A stretch of DNA of 64,000 nucleotides from Alteribacillus iranensis (GCF_900113025.1 NZ_FONT01000006.1:155134-219133), one strand, 5' to 3'; shown: positions 27,052 to 36,506, counted from the stretch's first letter. A program made the numbers and translations. Notes: generated by a model not told the origin, from the sequence alone.

Positions 27052-27522
27052 ATGAAAACATTTCGATTGGTATCGTTGAAGTTGTTACTGATGAAACAAG
27101 GAACAGTTGAAGAGAAGGTTGTTCCATTACAAGAGGGGCTCATTATAAACAGAGAAGAAAAAGATGGCTCCTGGTTGATAGAAGCAGTTATCCCTCATGA
27201 AGAACGAGATTTTTTTGAGAAAATAAAAAATGAAAAGAATAAACTAGTGATGGAAGTGCTTATCACAGATCGGAAGAATGAGCCAGCCATGATGGCAGGA
27301 GAAGTTAAAAAAACCGTGACATTGAGCGAAAAGATTAGTGTGATGATCGTAGCAAAGATGACTTCAGGCAAAGAGGATATTTCTAACTTAATTTTACAAG
27401 AATTGATTCATGCAGGCTACAATGGGGAATCATTGTTGGAAGAATTCACGAATAGAAAAGAAGATAAAGCGGAATGGTCAAGAAAGTTAGCAGAGAACAT
27501 CTATGCATCATTTGATTCTTGA
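27052..27522 (+). CDS. YwpF-like protein
   Basis: This encodes 156 residues of a soluble protein. The N-terminus MKTFRLVSLKLL, the segment EGLIINREEKDGSWLIEA and the later LSEKISVMIVAKM look like the YwpF family, a Bacillus family without an assigned biochemical role. I chose ATG 27052 behind AAGGAGAG; a longer start at 27025 has none. The C-terminal third is helical and charged. It runs in the same direction as ytkD, 54 bp upstream of it. Confidence 0.65.
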   Translation: MKTFRLVSLKLLLMKQGTVEEKVVPLQEGLIINREEKDGSWLIEAVIPHEERDFFEKIKNEKNKLVMEVLITDRKNEPAMMAGEVKKTVTLSEKISVMIVAKMTSGKEDISNLILQELIHAGYNGESLLEEFTNRKEDKAEWSRKLAENIYASFDS

Positions 27523-27576
27523 ATCTCATCGGTTATCTTTCCAAACCTATATACGCTGAAATAGGATGATGAAAGA

Positions 27577-28059
27577 ATGAAAATACACACCTTTATTGAT
27601 TATTATGAGAATGAAGTAAATCTTGTTTTTGATGATTCCCCTTTTTCGAAAAATCCTGGTCATGTATGGGTGATTTGCCGCTATGAGAACAAATGGCTGC
27701 TCACTCGTCACAGCCGCCGAGGCCTTGAATTTCCAGGAGGGAAAGTAGAAAAGGGAGAAACTGCAAAAGAGGCGGCAATGAGAGAAGTATGGGAAGAGAC
27801 TGGAGGAGTTATAGCTAATATTAATCAGATTGGACAATATCGGGTTCATGGGAGATCAGAGGTAATAGTAAAGAGCTTGTTTTTTGCAACTATCGATAAG
27901 TTAGAGAAAAAAGAAGACTATCTAGAAACAAAAGGACCAGTCCTTTTATCTACTCTCCCAGAGGGAATTCAGCAGGACGAAGATTTCAGTTTCATTATGA
28001 AAGATGATGTACTTACACGTGCACTTAGTTACATAGAGAAGACAGGCTATTTGCAATAG
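27577..28059 (+). CDS. ytkD: Nudix nucleoside triphosphatase YtkD
   Basis: The 160-residue protein has a full Nudix box at residues 54-77, beginning GGKVEKGE and continuing with REVWEETGG, i.e. GX5EX7REXXEEXG. YtkD hydrolyses (8-oxo-)dGTP and RNA-cap-like nucleotides in Bacillus subtilis, serving nucleotide-pool sanitation. The size is normal. A GATGATGAAAG sequence gives only a weak ribosome site. The IS30-type element starts 56 bp downstream. Confidence 0.87.
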   Translation: MKIHTFIDYYENEVNLVFDDSPFSKNPGHVWVICRYENKWLLTRHSRRGLEFPGGKVEKGETAKEAAMREVWEETGGVIANINQIGQYRVHGRSEVIVKSLFFATIDKLEKKEDYLETKGPVLLSTLPEGIQQDEDFSFIMKDDVLTRALSYIEKTGYLQ

Positions 28060-28118
28060 TTATGTGAAGGGAGATAAGTCTTATATGCGCGTTCTGCTCT
28101 TTTATATAAGACGGTTTG

Positions 28119-29066
28119 TCAAGCTAAGTGCAACACTTCTTGCTCAAACGCTTCGTGGGCGGTTTTCCAGTCTAAACATTTTCTAGGACGTCCGTTGATA
28201 AGAGCTAATGCTCGTTCTAATTCCTCTTCCGTGACCTTGGCCAAATCACTTGCTTTCGGAAAGAATTCCCGCAGAAGTCCATTTGCATTTTCATTACTGC
28301 CTCGTTGCCAAGAAGAATAGGGATCAGCAAAATAGACGTCTATTTTTAGATCATTCTCGATCGTCGGGTAACAGGCAAACTCTTTCCCGCGATCGACGGT
28401 GGCAGTTTGAAAGGATCGTTCAGGTAATACTCCATGAAGGGTCCGAATAGCGTTTTCCATCGAGGCTGCTGTACGATTGGGCATCTTCAAGGCGATATAC
28501 CAACGTGTCTTGCGCTCGACAAACGTCGCTAAGCATCCTTTGATTTTTCCTCGACTAGATACTACACTGTCAAGTTCCCAATGCCCGAAGGTCTTTCGTT
28601 TTCGAATCTCTTTCGGACGCTTTTTAATAGACGTACCTACATTAAATCGACCCCTGGTTTCTTTTGATCTTTGACGCTTTCCTTTGTGTCGTAAGGCAGC
28701 CACGTTCTTCGTGAGAAGACCTTGGTAGAGCCACCTGTAAATGGTCTTAAAGCTTAGTGATCCCTTGAATAATCGGTGAGCAATCTGCTCAGGAGACCAG
28801 GTCAGATCTAATTTTTCATCAATTTTCTGAGCCAAGTCTTTCGTCCATTTTCCTTGAGGGTGACAGTGTCGCCGGCGCTTATGATACCGGCATTGTGCAG
28901 TTTCTGAACAGTAGGGGTTATTCCCCACCGTGTTTCGACGACACTCCCTAGACACCGTAGACGGACTCCGATGAATCATTTTTGAGATAGATCGAATAGA
29001 ATAATTGAGACTGCGAAGGGTCTCTATACGTGCGCGTTCAAATGTGCTAAGGTGTTGGTAGCTCAT
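28119..29066 (-). CDS. IS30-family transposase
   Basis: The 315-residue protein is full length. It has the N-terminal helix-turn-helix SIRSISKMIHRSPSTVSREC typical of IS30 and a DDE catalytic set at Asp166 (GHWELDSVV), Asp225 (TVDRGKEF) and Glu259 (RGSNENANGLLREFFP). No frameshift or stop interrupts it, so the element may be active. The start ATG lies inside an inverted repeat that can fold over it (see 29061-29128). Confidence 0.95.
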   Translation of the reverse strand: MSYQHLSTFERARIETLRSLNYSIRSISKMIHRSPSTVSRECRRNTVGNNPYCSETAQCRYHKRRRHCHPQGKWTKDLAQKIDEKLDLTWSPEQIAHRLFKGSLSFKTIYRWLYQGLLTKNVAALRHKGKRQRSKETRGRFNVGTSIKKRPKEIRKRKTFGHWELDSVVSSRGKIKGCLATFVERKTRWYIALKMPNRTAASMENAIRTLHGVLPERSFQTATVDRGKEFACYPTIENDLKIDVYFADPYSSWQRGSNENANGLLREFFPKASDLAKVTEEELERALALINGRPRKCLDWKTAHEAFEQEVLHLA

Positions 29067-29128
29067 GACAGCACCCCCGTGTTTTTGTTTGTGTGGTAAC
29101 TAACATTGTACACGAAGCTGTCATGAGC
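29061..29128 (-). promoter_or_regulatory. Inverted repeat enclosing the transposase start
   Basis: GCTCATGACAGC (29061-29072) and GCTGTCATGAGC (29117-29128) are perfect 12-bp complements 44 bases apart. The first copy contains the transposase start codon. A transcript entering from the right would pair them and hide the start; on the plus strand the hairpin is followed by seven T residues and could act as a terminator. Confidence 0.65.
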
Positions 29129-29384
29129 TGCTTTTTTTGGTCCGTGTTTCCCCGTATTCACCAGATAGTTAAGGCGTCAAAGACGAACTGTCGTCGCTTT
29201 GAACGCCGGCGAACAGTATCTTAAGGGAGTAAGCTGTTCAAGATCTTTCGCGGCATATCCTCGCTTCACTTCGGTATTCCACGGTATCTTGACAGCTCCA
29301 TGACCATAAGGTGTTGCACTTGATATTACAATTAGTCATATAAAAAAAAGATTGTTGAAGTTTTTTTCATCCCTTATTTTTGGT

Positions 29385-29640
29385 TGGCGATCAGGTGAGA
29401 CGCCTGCGGGACGTCGGCTAAATGCGGCCACGTCCTGTGGCCAACGCCGACACTAGCACGTCCTGTGCGTCGAAGCAAGAGCTGAAGATCCACCGACGGC
29501 GGTCTTCCGTCGGTTAGCTGAAGCCTTGCCCTGCGGCTAAGAAGACACAGCGAAAACAAGCGTAGCGTCGTTTGAACTGATGTCGCCCTTGTGCCCGTGG
29601 TGCAAGCGAACCTGAAGAGCCATTTATACGAAAGGGGAGA
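29385..29640 (+). repeat. Intergenic block of small hairpins (block 2)
   Basis: No gene is supported here. Like the block after luxS, it is GC-rich and full of hairpins with the same loop sequence. These are GGCCAC-GTCCT-GTGGCC (29426-29442), GCAC-GTCCT-GTGC (29456-29468), an 8-bp stem ACCGACGG/CCGTCGGT (29492-29514), AGCC/GGCT (29522-29538) and CTTGTGC-CCGTG-GTGCAAG. The block begins about 55 bp beyond the right end of the IS30 element and ends shortly before the pckA terminator. Confidence 0.65.
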
Positions 29641-29672
29641 AGTTCATTTTAACAACGAAGCTTATAGAATTG

Positions 29673-29722
29673 AAAAAAGGGCTGTCAAAAGGTCATTTTT
29701 TATGACCTTTTGATACAGCCCC
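29673..29722 (-). terminator. Terminator of pckA
   Basis: A long stem (GGGGCTGT and AAAAGGTCA with their complements, one small bulge) has its T run on the minus strand; AT-rich tails on both sides may make it bidirectional. Confidence 0.88.
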
Positions 29723-29729
29723 TTTTCCT

Positions 29730-31334
29730 TTATTCGGCGCTTTCCGTGGCTAACACTTTCGGGCCGGCATTTTTGATTTCCTGAGAAACGTTCTCAAACT
29801 TTGTGAAGTTCTCCTGAAATTTGGCTGCCAGCTCTTTAGCTTTTTTATCGTAAGCTTTCGGGTCATTCCAAGTCTGCTTTGGCTGTAACACTTCATCCGG
29901 TACCCCAGGGCATTGAGTTGGAATATATAAACCGAAGAACGGATCTTTTGTCGTTTGGACGCCATCTAGCTCTCCAAGCAGAGCTGCCTGAATCATGGCT
30001 CTCGTGTATGGAAGCTTCATTCTTGAACCGACACCGTAAGGTCCGCCTGACCACCCTGTGTTTACAAGAAAGACATTTACATCATGTTCTAAAATCTTTT
30101 CACCGAGCATCTCCGCATACACGGAAGCGTCGAGAGGGAGGAACGGAGAACCAAAGCAAGTTGAGAATGTGGCTTCTGGCTCGGTAATTCCACGCTCTGT
30201 TCCGGCAAGTTTACTCGTGTATCCACTTAAAAAGTGATACATAGCCTGCTCTTTCGTCAATTTGCTAATGGGAGGAAGTACTCCAAATGCATCAGCAGTT
30301 AAAAAGATAATGGTTGATGGATGACCTGCCATGCTTGGGCTAAGGGTATTAGGAATATTCTCGATTGGGTAAGCGGCTCTTGTATTTTCAGTTAACTCTG
30401 TGTTGTTATAGTCGGGCTTACCGGTTTTTTCATCAACATAAACATTTTCCAACACCGTTCCGAAGCGGATCGCATTCCATATTTGCGGTTCTTTTTCATA
30501 AGAAAGGTTCACACATTTAGCGTAGCATCCACCTTCAATATTGAAAACGCCATTATTAGACCATCCATGCTCGTCGTCTCCAATTAGATGTCTATTTGGG
30601 TCAGCGGAAAGGGTTGTTTTACCGGTTCCTGATAGACCGAAAAAGAGAGCGGTGTCTCCTTCTTCTCCAACGTTGGCAGAGCAATGCATGGATAGTACAC
30701 CTTTTTTCGGCAGAAGGTAGTTCATAACAGAGAAAACTGACTTTTTGATTTCACCCGCATATTCTGTCCCGCCAATTAAGACGATACGTTCTTCAAAAGA
30801 AGTAATGATAAACGTTTCCGACTTAGTCCCATCAACTTCAGGATCAGCCTTAAAGTCTGGAGCATAAACGATGGAAAACTCAGCGTTGTGATCCTTTAGT
30901 TCTTCTTCGGTTGCACGGATAAATAACTGTCGTGCAAAAACGTTATGCCACGCGTATTCATTAACAACTTTAATAGGAAGACGATAGGCAGGGTCTGCTC
31001 CTGCATAGCCACGTGTGACAAATAATTCATTCTTATCCTTGAGATAATCTATTACTTTTTTGTATAAAGATGAAAAGATATCTTTGCTAATAGGTTGGTT
31101 AACAGATCCCCAGTTAATATCATCGCGAACTGACTCTTCGTCTACAATATATTTGTCCTTCGGGGAGCGTCCTGTATATTTTCCAGTCTCTACACTCAAA
31201 GCACCTTGAGAAGTTAGCATGCCTTCTTTTCGTGTAAGAGATTTTTCGATCAGTTTAGATAAAGGTAAATCATTTAGGACGTTTTCTCCATGAATTAGCT
31301 CAGACAATTCATTTGAGAAATTGATCGTCGTCAT
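29730..31334 (-). CDS. pckA: Phosphoenolpyruvate carboxykinase (ATP)
   Basis: PckA converts oxaloacetate to phosphoenolpyruvate, the first committed step of gluconeogenesis. The 534-residue protein has the P-loop-like kinase-1 motif [11 protein letters not shown] (about residue 237), kinase-2 LIGDDEHGW and the adenine-site region [20 protein letters not shown]. It starts at ATG 31334 with AAAGGG upstream. pckA is divergent from metK, as in Bacillus subtilis. Confidence 0.97.
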   Translation of the reverse strand: MTTINFSNELSELIHGENVLNDLPLSKLIEKSLTRKEGMLTSQGALSVETGKYTGRSPKDKYIVDEESVRDDINWGSVNQPISKDIFSSLYKKVIDYLKDKNELFVTRGYAGADPAYRLPIKVVNEYAWHNVFARQLFIRATEEELKDHNAEFSIVYAPDFKADPEVDGTKSETFIITSFEERIVLIGGTEYAGEIKKSVFSVMNYLLPKKGVLSMHCSANVGEEGDTALFFGLSGTGKTTLSADPNRHLIGDDEHGWSNNGVFNIEGGCYAKCVNLSYEKEPQIWNAIRFGTVLENVYVDEKTGKPDYNNTELTENTRAAYPIENIPNTLSPSMAGHPSTIIFLTADAFGVLPPISKLTKEQAMYHFLSGYTSKLAGTERGITEPEATFSTCFGSPFLPLDASVYAEMLGEKILEHDVNVFLVNTGWSGGPYGVGSRMKLPYTRAMIQAALLGELDGVQTTKDPFFGLYIPTQCPGVPDEVLQPKQTWNDPKAYDKKAKELAAKFQENFTKFENVSQEIKNAGPKVLATESAE

Positions 31335-31809
31335 GGCGGCAAAACCCTTTCTTTGGTTAATGTGTGCTCTTAATTATTTATGAAATAGTATAACACATTT
31401 ATTTATATAGTCTATACTATTTAAATATTTTTGTTAAAGATTTTGTGTCTTACCTTGTCAACTCTTTTTGTTTATTTGTAAGTTCTTTTGCAAGAAAAGG
31501 TGAATAAAATGGAATGTTATGCCTTATAAAGTGTTGCGAATGGAGGTTGCAGATATTATGCCGAAGGGCAACAAGAAATCACCTTTTCTTATATACAATT
31601 GAAGAGTCCGATGTATTTTTCAAAAAAGACGTATTTGTATACAGGATTTGCCGTACAGAGTAAAATAATACAGGCATTTAGTTAGGGAATGTTTTTCATT
31701 GTTCTCTTATAAAAACCTTACTAAATATCAGTCACAAAATCATGATAAGTCATAAACGCCTCTGCTCACACTCTAATCTGTGCAAGAATCAGGATGTGAG
31801 AGTTTATAT
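31335..31809 (+). other. pckA-metK intergenic region upstream of the riboswitch
   Basis: This AT-rich, 475-bp stretch should contain the pckA promoter, which I could not place with confidence. A tiny ORF of 14 codons (31558-31602) has GGAGG 11 bases upstream and would encode MPKGNKKSPFLIYN; nothing else supports it. Confidence 0.4.
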
Positions 31810-31838
31810 TTGACAGCGGCCGGTACGTACGTTATGAT
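31810..31838 (+). promoter_or_regulatory. Promoter of the metK riboswitch transcript
   Basis: Perfect TTGACA (31810-31815), 17-bp spacer, TATGAT (31833-31838). The SAM aptamer begins 16 bp downstream. Confidence 0.85.
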
Positions 31839-31853
31839 AATCGCGAACGGATA

Positions 31854-31965
31854 CTCTTATCCTGAGCTGGTGGAGGGACAGGCCCTACGAAGCCCGGCAA
31901 CCAACCTCAATTTAGGGGAAAAGGTGCTAACCTGGAAAGGCGAATGTCGTCTTGGAAGATAAGAG
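31854..31965 (+). promoter_or_regulatory. SAM-I (S-box) riboswitch aptamer
   Basis: The closing helix CTCTTATC/GATAAGAG brackets the conserved S-box core: GAGGGACAGGCCC, CGAAGCCCGGCAACC, then AAGGTGCTAACC and GGCGAATG. When SAM is bound, the downstream terminator (31988-32025) should form. It precedes metK, so SAM represses its own synthase. Confidence 0.95.
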
Positions 31966-31987
31966 GCGAAAGGTGAACGTAATGACA

Positions 31988-32025
31988 GACCCTTTTCCTC
32001 TCATAGGAAAGGGTCTTTTGTTTTT
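31988..32025 (+). terminator. Riboswitch-controlled terminator
   Basis: GACCCTTTTCCT/AGGAAAGGGTC (one bulge) is followed by TTTTGTTTTT. It is the expression platform of the S-box. Confidence 0.9.
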
Positions 32026-32157
32026 ACACCGATAATGTTTTGCGGTTACCGATATAGGTGAAATAGGTGACAGCAGCCCATCACATTTTTACATCGTCTT
32101 GTAAGGTGAAATTGGGGAATGAGTACCGTAAATACTTATAAAGAAGGAGGAAATAGT

Positions 32158-33369
32158 GTGTCAAATAGAGAAGGCAGGTTATTTACGTCTGAATCTGTCA
32201 CAGAAGGCCACCCGGACAAAATATGTGATCAGATTTCTGATGCTATTTTGGATGAAATATTAAAAAACGATCCAAACGCGCGCGTGGCTTGTGAGACAGT
32301 AACAAATACAGGACTAATATTAGTAGCAGGAGAAATTACAACCTCTACATACGTCGATATTCCGAAAATAGCAAGAGATACTTTAAAGGATATCGGTTAT
32401 ACAAGAGCAAAATATGGGTTCGATTATGAAACATGCGCTATTTTAACTTCTATTGATGAGCAGTCCGCAGATATTGCCCAGGGAGTGGACCAAGCCCTAG
32501 AAGCTAGAGAAGGTAATATGACTGAGGAAGAATTGGAAGCGATTGGTGCAGGGGACCAAGGACTGATGTTCGGTTATGCGACAAATGAGACTGAAGAATT
32601 AATGCCTTTGCCCATTTCACTTTCCCATAAGCTGGCCCGACGCTTAACCAAAGTTCGTAAAGAAGGTATTGTTCCTTACTTGCGACCTGATGGGAAAACT
32701 CAGGTAACGGTTGAATATGATGAGAGTGGCCAGCCGCTCCGGATAGATACTATTGTAATATCTGCGCAGCACCATGCTGATGTTACTTTAGAACAAATTG
32801 ATCAAGACTTAAAAGAACATGTCATTCTGCCCGTCGTCCCAGAAGAGCTTTTAGATGTAGATACGAATTATTTTATTAATCCAACGGGTCGATTCGTTAT
32901 TGGTGGTCCGCAAGGGGATGCCGGATTAACAGGAAGAAAAATTATTGTTGATACTTACGGAGGGTATGCGCGTCATGGAGGAGGCGCATTCTCCGGTAAG
33001 GATCCTACGAAAGTAGATCGCTCTGCTTCTTACGCTGCTCGTTATGTTGCCAAGAATATTGTGGCAGCTGGCTTAGCTGACAAATGTGAAGTGCAGTTTG
33101 CTTATGCTATTGGAGTAGCCCAACCGGTCTCCATTTCAATCGAAACTTTCGGAACGGGCAAGGTCTCGGAAGGTTTGCTTGTTGAACTTGTGAGACACAA
33201 CTTTGATTTGAGACCAGCAGGTATTATAAAAATGATGGACTTGCGCCGTCCAATTTATAAACAGACAGCAGCATATGGACATTTCGGACGTACGGATGTC
33301 GCCCTGCCATGGGAGAAAACAGATAAAGCTGAAATATTAAGAGACATGGCAAGAGAATCAAGACAATAA
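32158..33369 (+). CDS. metK: S-adenosylmethionine synthetase
   Basis: MetK makes SAM from methionine and ATP. The 403-residue protein contains [19 protein letters not shown] at the N-terminus, the metal and phosphate motif [12 protein letters not shown] and the P-loop-like [23 protein letters not shown] segment (here KVDRSASY). The start is GTG 32158 behind a consensus AAGGAGG; an ATG at 32119 in frame lies before that site. It is controlled by the S-box upstream and followed by a terminator. Confidence 0.97.
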   Translation: MSNREGRLFTSESVTEGHPDKICDQISDAILDEILKNDPNARVACETVTNTGLILVAGEITTSTYVDIPKIARDTLKDIGYTRAKYGFDYETCAILTSIDEQSADIAQGVDQALEAREGNMTEEELEAIGAGDQGLMFGYATNETEELMPLPISLSHKLARRLTKVRKEGIVPYLRPDGKTQVTVEYDESGQPLRIDTIVISAQHHADVTLEQIDQDLKEHVILPVVPEELLDVDTNYFINPTGRFVIGGPQGDAGLTGRKIIVDTYGGYARHGGGAFSGKDPTKVDRSASYAARYVAKNIVAAGLADKCEVQFAYAIGVAQPVSISIETFGTGKVSEGLLVELVRHNFDLRPAGIIKMMDLRRPIYKQTAAYGHFGRTDVALPWEKTDKAEILRDMARESRQ

Positions 33370-33455
33370 AAAAACGCAATGAGGAAATGCCGGATAACCT
33401 GCAAAGTGAGAACCTGCTGAAAAGAATCGGGAGGCTCACAAAAAGCTATAGTAAG

Positions 33456-33507
33456 GTGGCACAGCGGCAGCAATATAAATATTTCTTGCTGTCGAGTGCC
33501 ACGTTTT
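33456..33507 (+). terminator. Terminator of metK
   Basis: GTGGCAC/GTGCCAC with an inner paired segment (GCAGCAA/TTGCTG) is followed by GTTTT. Confidence 0.75.
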
Positions 33508-33618
33508 ACTAAAGCAAATAGGGAGGCATTTCTTTTTTTATCCAACATAACGAAAGGATAAGAGTAAACTAGTGGTAGAATAGAAAGGGAATAACAAAAT
33601 ATTGTTAAGGAGGCACTT

Positions 33619-35022
33619 ATGATGGAGTGGGATATGAAAATTGCTAACGGGACAATCGTTTCTCCTAACGGTATGGTTCAGGGGAATATTTACATAAAAA
33701 ATAAGAAGATAACAGCCGTATCAAAAGATGACTTGCCGGGACAATCGGCTCAGGTTGTGGACGCGGAAGGTAAATACGTTCTCCCCGGCCTCATTGACAC
33801 ACATGTGCATTCACGCGATCCGGGCCCTACCTACAAGGAAGACTTTTTTCACTCTACTCGTGCTGCAGCTGCAGGGGGAATAACAACAATATTTGAAATG
33901 CCTAACACGACGCCTCCTGTAAATAATGCTGAAAATTTTGACCGCCAACACGAGAATCTGCAGTCTAAAGCGATGGTTAACTATGGATTATGGGGGATAT
34001 GTCTTGGTCACTTAAATAATGAGAATATTGAAGAGATGCATCAAAAAGGTGTGATTGGTTTTAAATTTTTCTGGGGATATGCCGTACATAAACAAACATA
34101 TCAATTAATGTATAACTATAAAGAGGGGGAAGAGGATGTTATTCCACCATTTCATGATGGAGAAGTGTATGAAATGATGGAGAGAGTAGCCAAGACAGGG
34201 CAGATATTTGCCGTTCATGGCGAAAACAGTGATCTTATTCAAACATTGACAGCTCAGATGAAAGAGCGTGGGGGCTCTACTTATGAGGATTTTGTAGCAA
34301 CTCGCCCTGCTTTAGCTGAAGTTTTAGCTGTGCAGACTGGTATAGAAATGGCAAAACAAACGGGAGCGCGATTTCATGTCCTTCATGTGAGCAGCGGCAA
34401 AGCTGTAGATCTTATAAAAGAGGCGCAGGCAGAAGGATATCCTGTTACAGTAGAGACATGTCCTCACTATCTGTTTTTATCTGTTGAAGATTATGAGCGA
34501 GTTGGGCCACAAATGAAGATCTATCCTCTTGTGAAATATAAAGAGGATCAAGATAGGATTTGGGAAGGAATCAGGGAAGGAACTATCTCCCACGTCTGTT
34601 CCGATCACGCCCCACATACTGAAGAGGAAAAAGACGGTGATCTCTGGTCTATCCCGGCTGGCATGTGCGGAGTTGAAACATTACCACCCTTGATGTTAAA
34701 CGCAGTAAATGAAGGGCGACTGTCGCTTTCAGACTTGGTGCGCGTACTGTCTGAGCAGCCGGCTAAATTATTCGGGTTGTATCCAAAAAAAGGCACTCTA
34801 TCCCCTGGAGCAGATGCGGATATAACGATAGTCGATATGAATAAAGAAGGAGTCATAAAAAGAGAAAAATTGCACAGTAAGAGTAAAATCACAGCGTATG
34901 ACGGTTTTCACATAAAAGGTTGGCCGGTGAGTACCATCGTTAATGGGGAATTCGTGATGAGAGAAGGGGACATTGTAGGAGAACCAGGTCAAGGAACACT
35001 TGTGAAACCTATCTCTAATTAA
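33619..35022 (+). CDS. Allantoinase / dihydropyrimidinase-like amidohydrolase
   Basis: The 467-residue protein is a cyclic amidohydrolase with a binuclear metal site: HVHSRDPG (His62, His64), the carbamylated lysine in GFKFFWG (Lys149), later histidines in HVLHVSSG and the aspartate in CSDHAPHT. The HxHxRDPG form is shared by dihydroorotases and allantoinases. pyr genes are not nearby, and no other allantoin genes are seen, so the substrate (allantoin, hydantoin or another ureide ring) is open. AAGGAGG precedes ATG 33619; ATG 33622 is equally possible. Confidence 0.85.
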   Translation: MMEWDMKIANGTIVSPNGMVQGNIYIKNKKITAVSKDDLPGQSAQVVDAEGKYVLPGLIDTHVHSRDPGPTYKEDFFHSTRAAAAGGITTIFEMPNTTPPVNNAENFDRQHENLQSKAMVNYGLWGICLGHLNNENIEEMHQKGVIGFKFFWGYAVHKQTYQLMYNYKEGEEDVIPPFHDGEVYEMMERVAKTGQIFAVHGENSDLIQTLTAQMKERGGSTYEDFVATRPALAEVLAVQTGIEMAKQTGARFHVLHVSSGKAVDLIKEAQAEGYPVTVETCPHYLFLSVEDYERVGPQMKIYPLVKYKEDQDRIWEGIREGTISHVCSDHAPHTEEEKDGDLWSIPAGMCGVETLPPLMLNAVNEGRLSLSDLVRVLSEQPAKLFGLYPKKGTLSPGADADITIVDMNKEGVIKREKLHSKSKITAYDGFHIKGWPVSTIVNGEFVMREGDIVGEPGQGTLVKPISN

Positions 35023-35037
35023 ATGCGTTAGCTGTTA

Positions 35038-35080
35038 ATACTGCCAAAAACAGTGTGTGGTAAAGTGTTTTTGGCAGTAT
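35038..35080. terminator. Long hairpin between the amidohydrolase gene and ytoA
   Basis: A perfect 15-bp stem, ATACTGCCAAAAACA/TGTTTTTGGCAGTAT, lies between convergent genes. There is no clean T tail, so termination is likely but not certain. Confidence 0.65.
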
Positions 35081-35092
35081 GTTGTTCGAGAT

Positions 35093-35614
35093 TTACTCTC
35101 GTTTTTGGGTGATCTCTTTATAATATTGACCTTTTTCTACATAGGTTTGGCGAATGCGTTCCATTTCTTTAAAATCTTCCTCTGTCAGTTCTCTCACCAC
35201 TTTAGCCGGCCGACCTAACGCTAGTGTTCGTGGTGGGATCACCTTTCCCGGTGGAACAAGACTGCCAGCACCTATAAATGCATCTTCTCCAATCTCGGCC
35301 TTATCCAAAATGGTGCTGCCCATGCCGATAAGGGCATTTTTTCGAATAATGGAGCTATGTAAAATAACCATATGTCCAATTGTAACGTCATCTTCAATAA
35401 TAAGAGGGTTATTTGGACTTTGGTGCAGGACAGAGTTATCTTGAATACTTACTCTGTTTCCGATGTAAGTAGGGGCTACGTCTCCTCGTATGGCTGTGTT
35501 AAACCAAATGCTAGTTTCCTCCCCAACAGTTACATCTCCTGTAATAGTAACGTAATCAGCAATGTAAGCTGTATTTGCAATTTGAGGCCAGACATCTTTA
35601 TAAGGATAAATCAT
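35093..35614 (-). CDS. ytoA: Gamma-class carbonic anhydrase-like protein YtoA
   Basis: The 173-residue protein has the left-handed beta-helix hexapeptide repeats of the LbH family (for example TIGHMVILHSSIIRKNALIG). Histidines in IGH and ILHS are positioned like the zinc ligands of gamma carbonic anhydrases; whether it hydrates CO2 is not shown. I chose ATG 35614 behind TTGGAGGG; the frame is open to 35689 without another ribosome site. Confidence 0.9.
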   Translation of the reverse strand: MIYPYKDVWPQIANTAYIADYVTITGDVTVGEETSIWFNTAIRGDVAPTYIGNRVSIQDNSVLHQSPNNPLIIEDDVTIGHMVILHSSIIRKNALIGMGSTILDKAEIGEDAFIGAGSLVPPGKVIPPRTLALGRPAKVVRELTEEDFKEMERIRQTYVEKGQYYKEITQKRE

Positions 35615-35723
35615 ACCATTCCCTCCAATGTGACAAGAAGTTAATACCAGTTTATCAAAAATAGTAGTAAAATAGACAGAGAATACCACTGAGATTATTT
35701 TGCAAGGAAAGGGAGATCGCGTG

Positions 35724-36503
35724 ATGATGAAACAATGGATGAGTGAACGAGCGCGAGGGACGGTGGTAGTTATTCACGGAGCTGGTGAACATCATGGGCG
35801 CTACAAATGGCTCTTCAATCAACTAAACCAGCAACGGTTTCACGTTGTCAGCGGAGACTTGCCAGGCCACGGGAGAACGCGGGGGAAAAGAGGGCATATT
35901 GATAGTTTTGATCAATACATAGAAGCAGTGTATGAGTGGTATAAGGAAGCCTCTTCCTATGAGTTACCTATCTTTTTATTCGGTCATAGTATGGGAGGGC
36001 TTATTAGCATTCGTGCATTAATGGAGAAATATATGCCTGTAAAGGGGCTCGTCTTGTCCTCTCCTTGTCTAGGGCTGTATGAATACCCAAATCGAATGGC
36101 TGAGCTCGCAACAAAGATGTTACACAGGGTTACACCTTCGTTAACTGCCAAGACAGGTATACATGCTGAAAGGATAACGAGGAATCCAGATGTTAGAAAA
36201 GAGTATCAAGAAGATGAGCTAAACATAACAACAGTTACGGCTCGTTGGTATCAAGAAATGGTAAAGGCGATGAGGATAGCTTATCATCAGACAGATCGCT
36301 TTCCTGATATTCCGCTATTAGTCATGCAGGCTGGAGAAGACTATATTGTGGACCAGCACGCTACTCATCGCTGGTTCAATAGGTTAGAAACAAAAGATCG
36401 TTCAATCAAAGAATGGAAAGGGCTCTATCATGAATTATTAAATGAGCCTGAACGAGAAGAGGTTTTGCGTTTCATGATAAATTTTTTACATGTAAGAATG
36501 TAA
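35724..36503 (+). CDS. ytpA: Alpha/beta-hydrolase, (lyso)phospholipase YtpA
   Basis: The 259-residue protein is an alpha/beta hydrolase with the nucleophile elbow GHSMGG (Ser89), an HGAGEHHGRY oxyanion region, an acidic residue in GEDYIVD and a C-terminal histidine in YHELLNE. In Bacillus subtilis YtpA is a lysophospholipase linked to the antibiotic bacilysocin. AAAGGGAG precedes the start; GTG 35721 and ATG 35724 or 35727 are possible, and 35724 gives the known length. Confidence 0.87.
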   Translation: MMKQWMSERARGTVVVIHGAGEHHGRYKWLFNQLNQQRFHVVSGDLPGHGRTRGKRGHIDSFDQYIEAVYEWYKEASSYELPIFLFGHSMGGLISIRALMEKYMPVKGLVLSSPCLGLYEYPNRMAELATKMLHRVTPSLTAKTGIHAERITRNPDVRKEYQEDELNITTVTARWYQEMVKAMRIAYHQTDRFPDIPLLVMQAGEDYIVDQHATHRWFNRLETKDRSIKEWKGLYHELLNEPEREEVLRFMINFLHVRM

Positions 36504-36506
36504 AGT

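Larger units (their letters stand above)
28116..29331 (-). mobile_element. IS30-family insertion sequence, about 1.2 kb
   Basis: The ends are defined by an imperfect 21-bp inverted repeat of the form TTGT-N6-AAGTGCAACAC: left at 28116-28136, right (complement) at 29311-29331, with the inner 11 bp identical. The 1,216-bp length and the single IS30-type transposase fit the family. I see no clear target duplication of 2-3 bp. The transposase reads toward the left end, and its stop codon overlaps the left repeat. About 245 bp between the transposase start and the right repeat do not code. Confidence 0.8.

Noticed and set aside
31780..31962. Open frame of 60 codons upstream of metK
   Set aside because: It lies over the SAM riboswitch aptamer and its conserved RNA core; no ribosome site.
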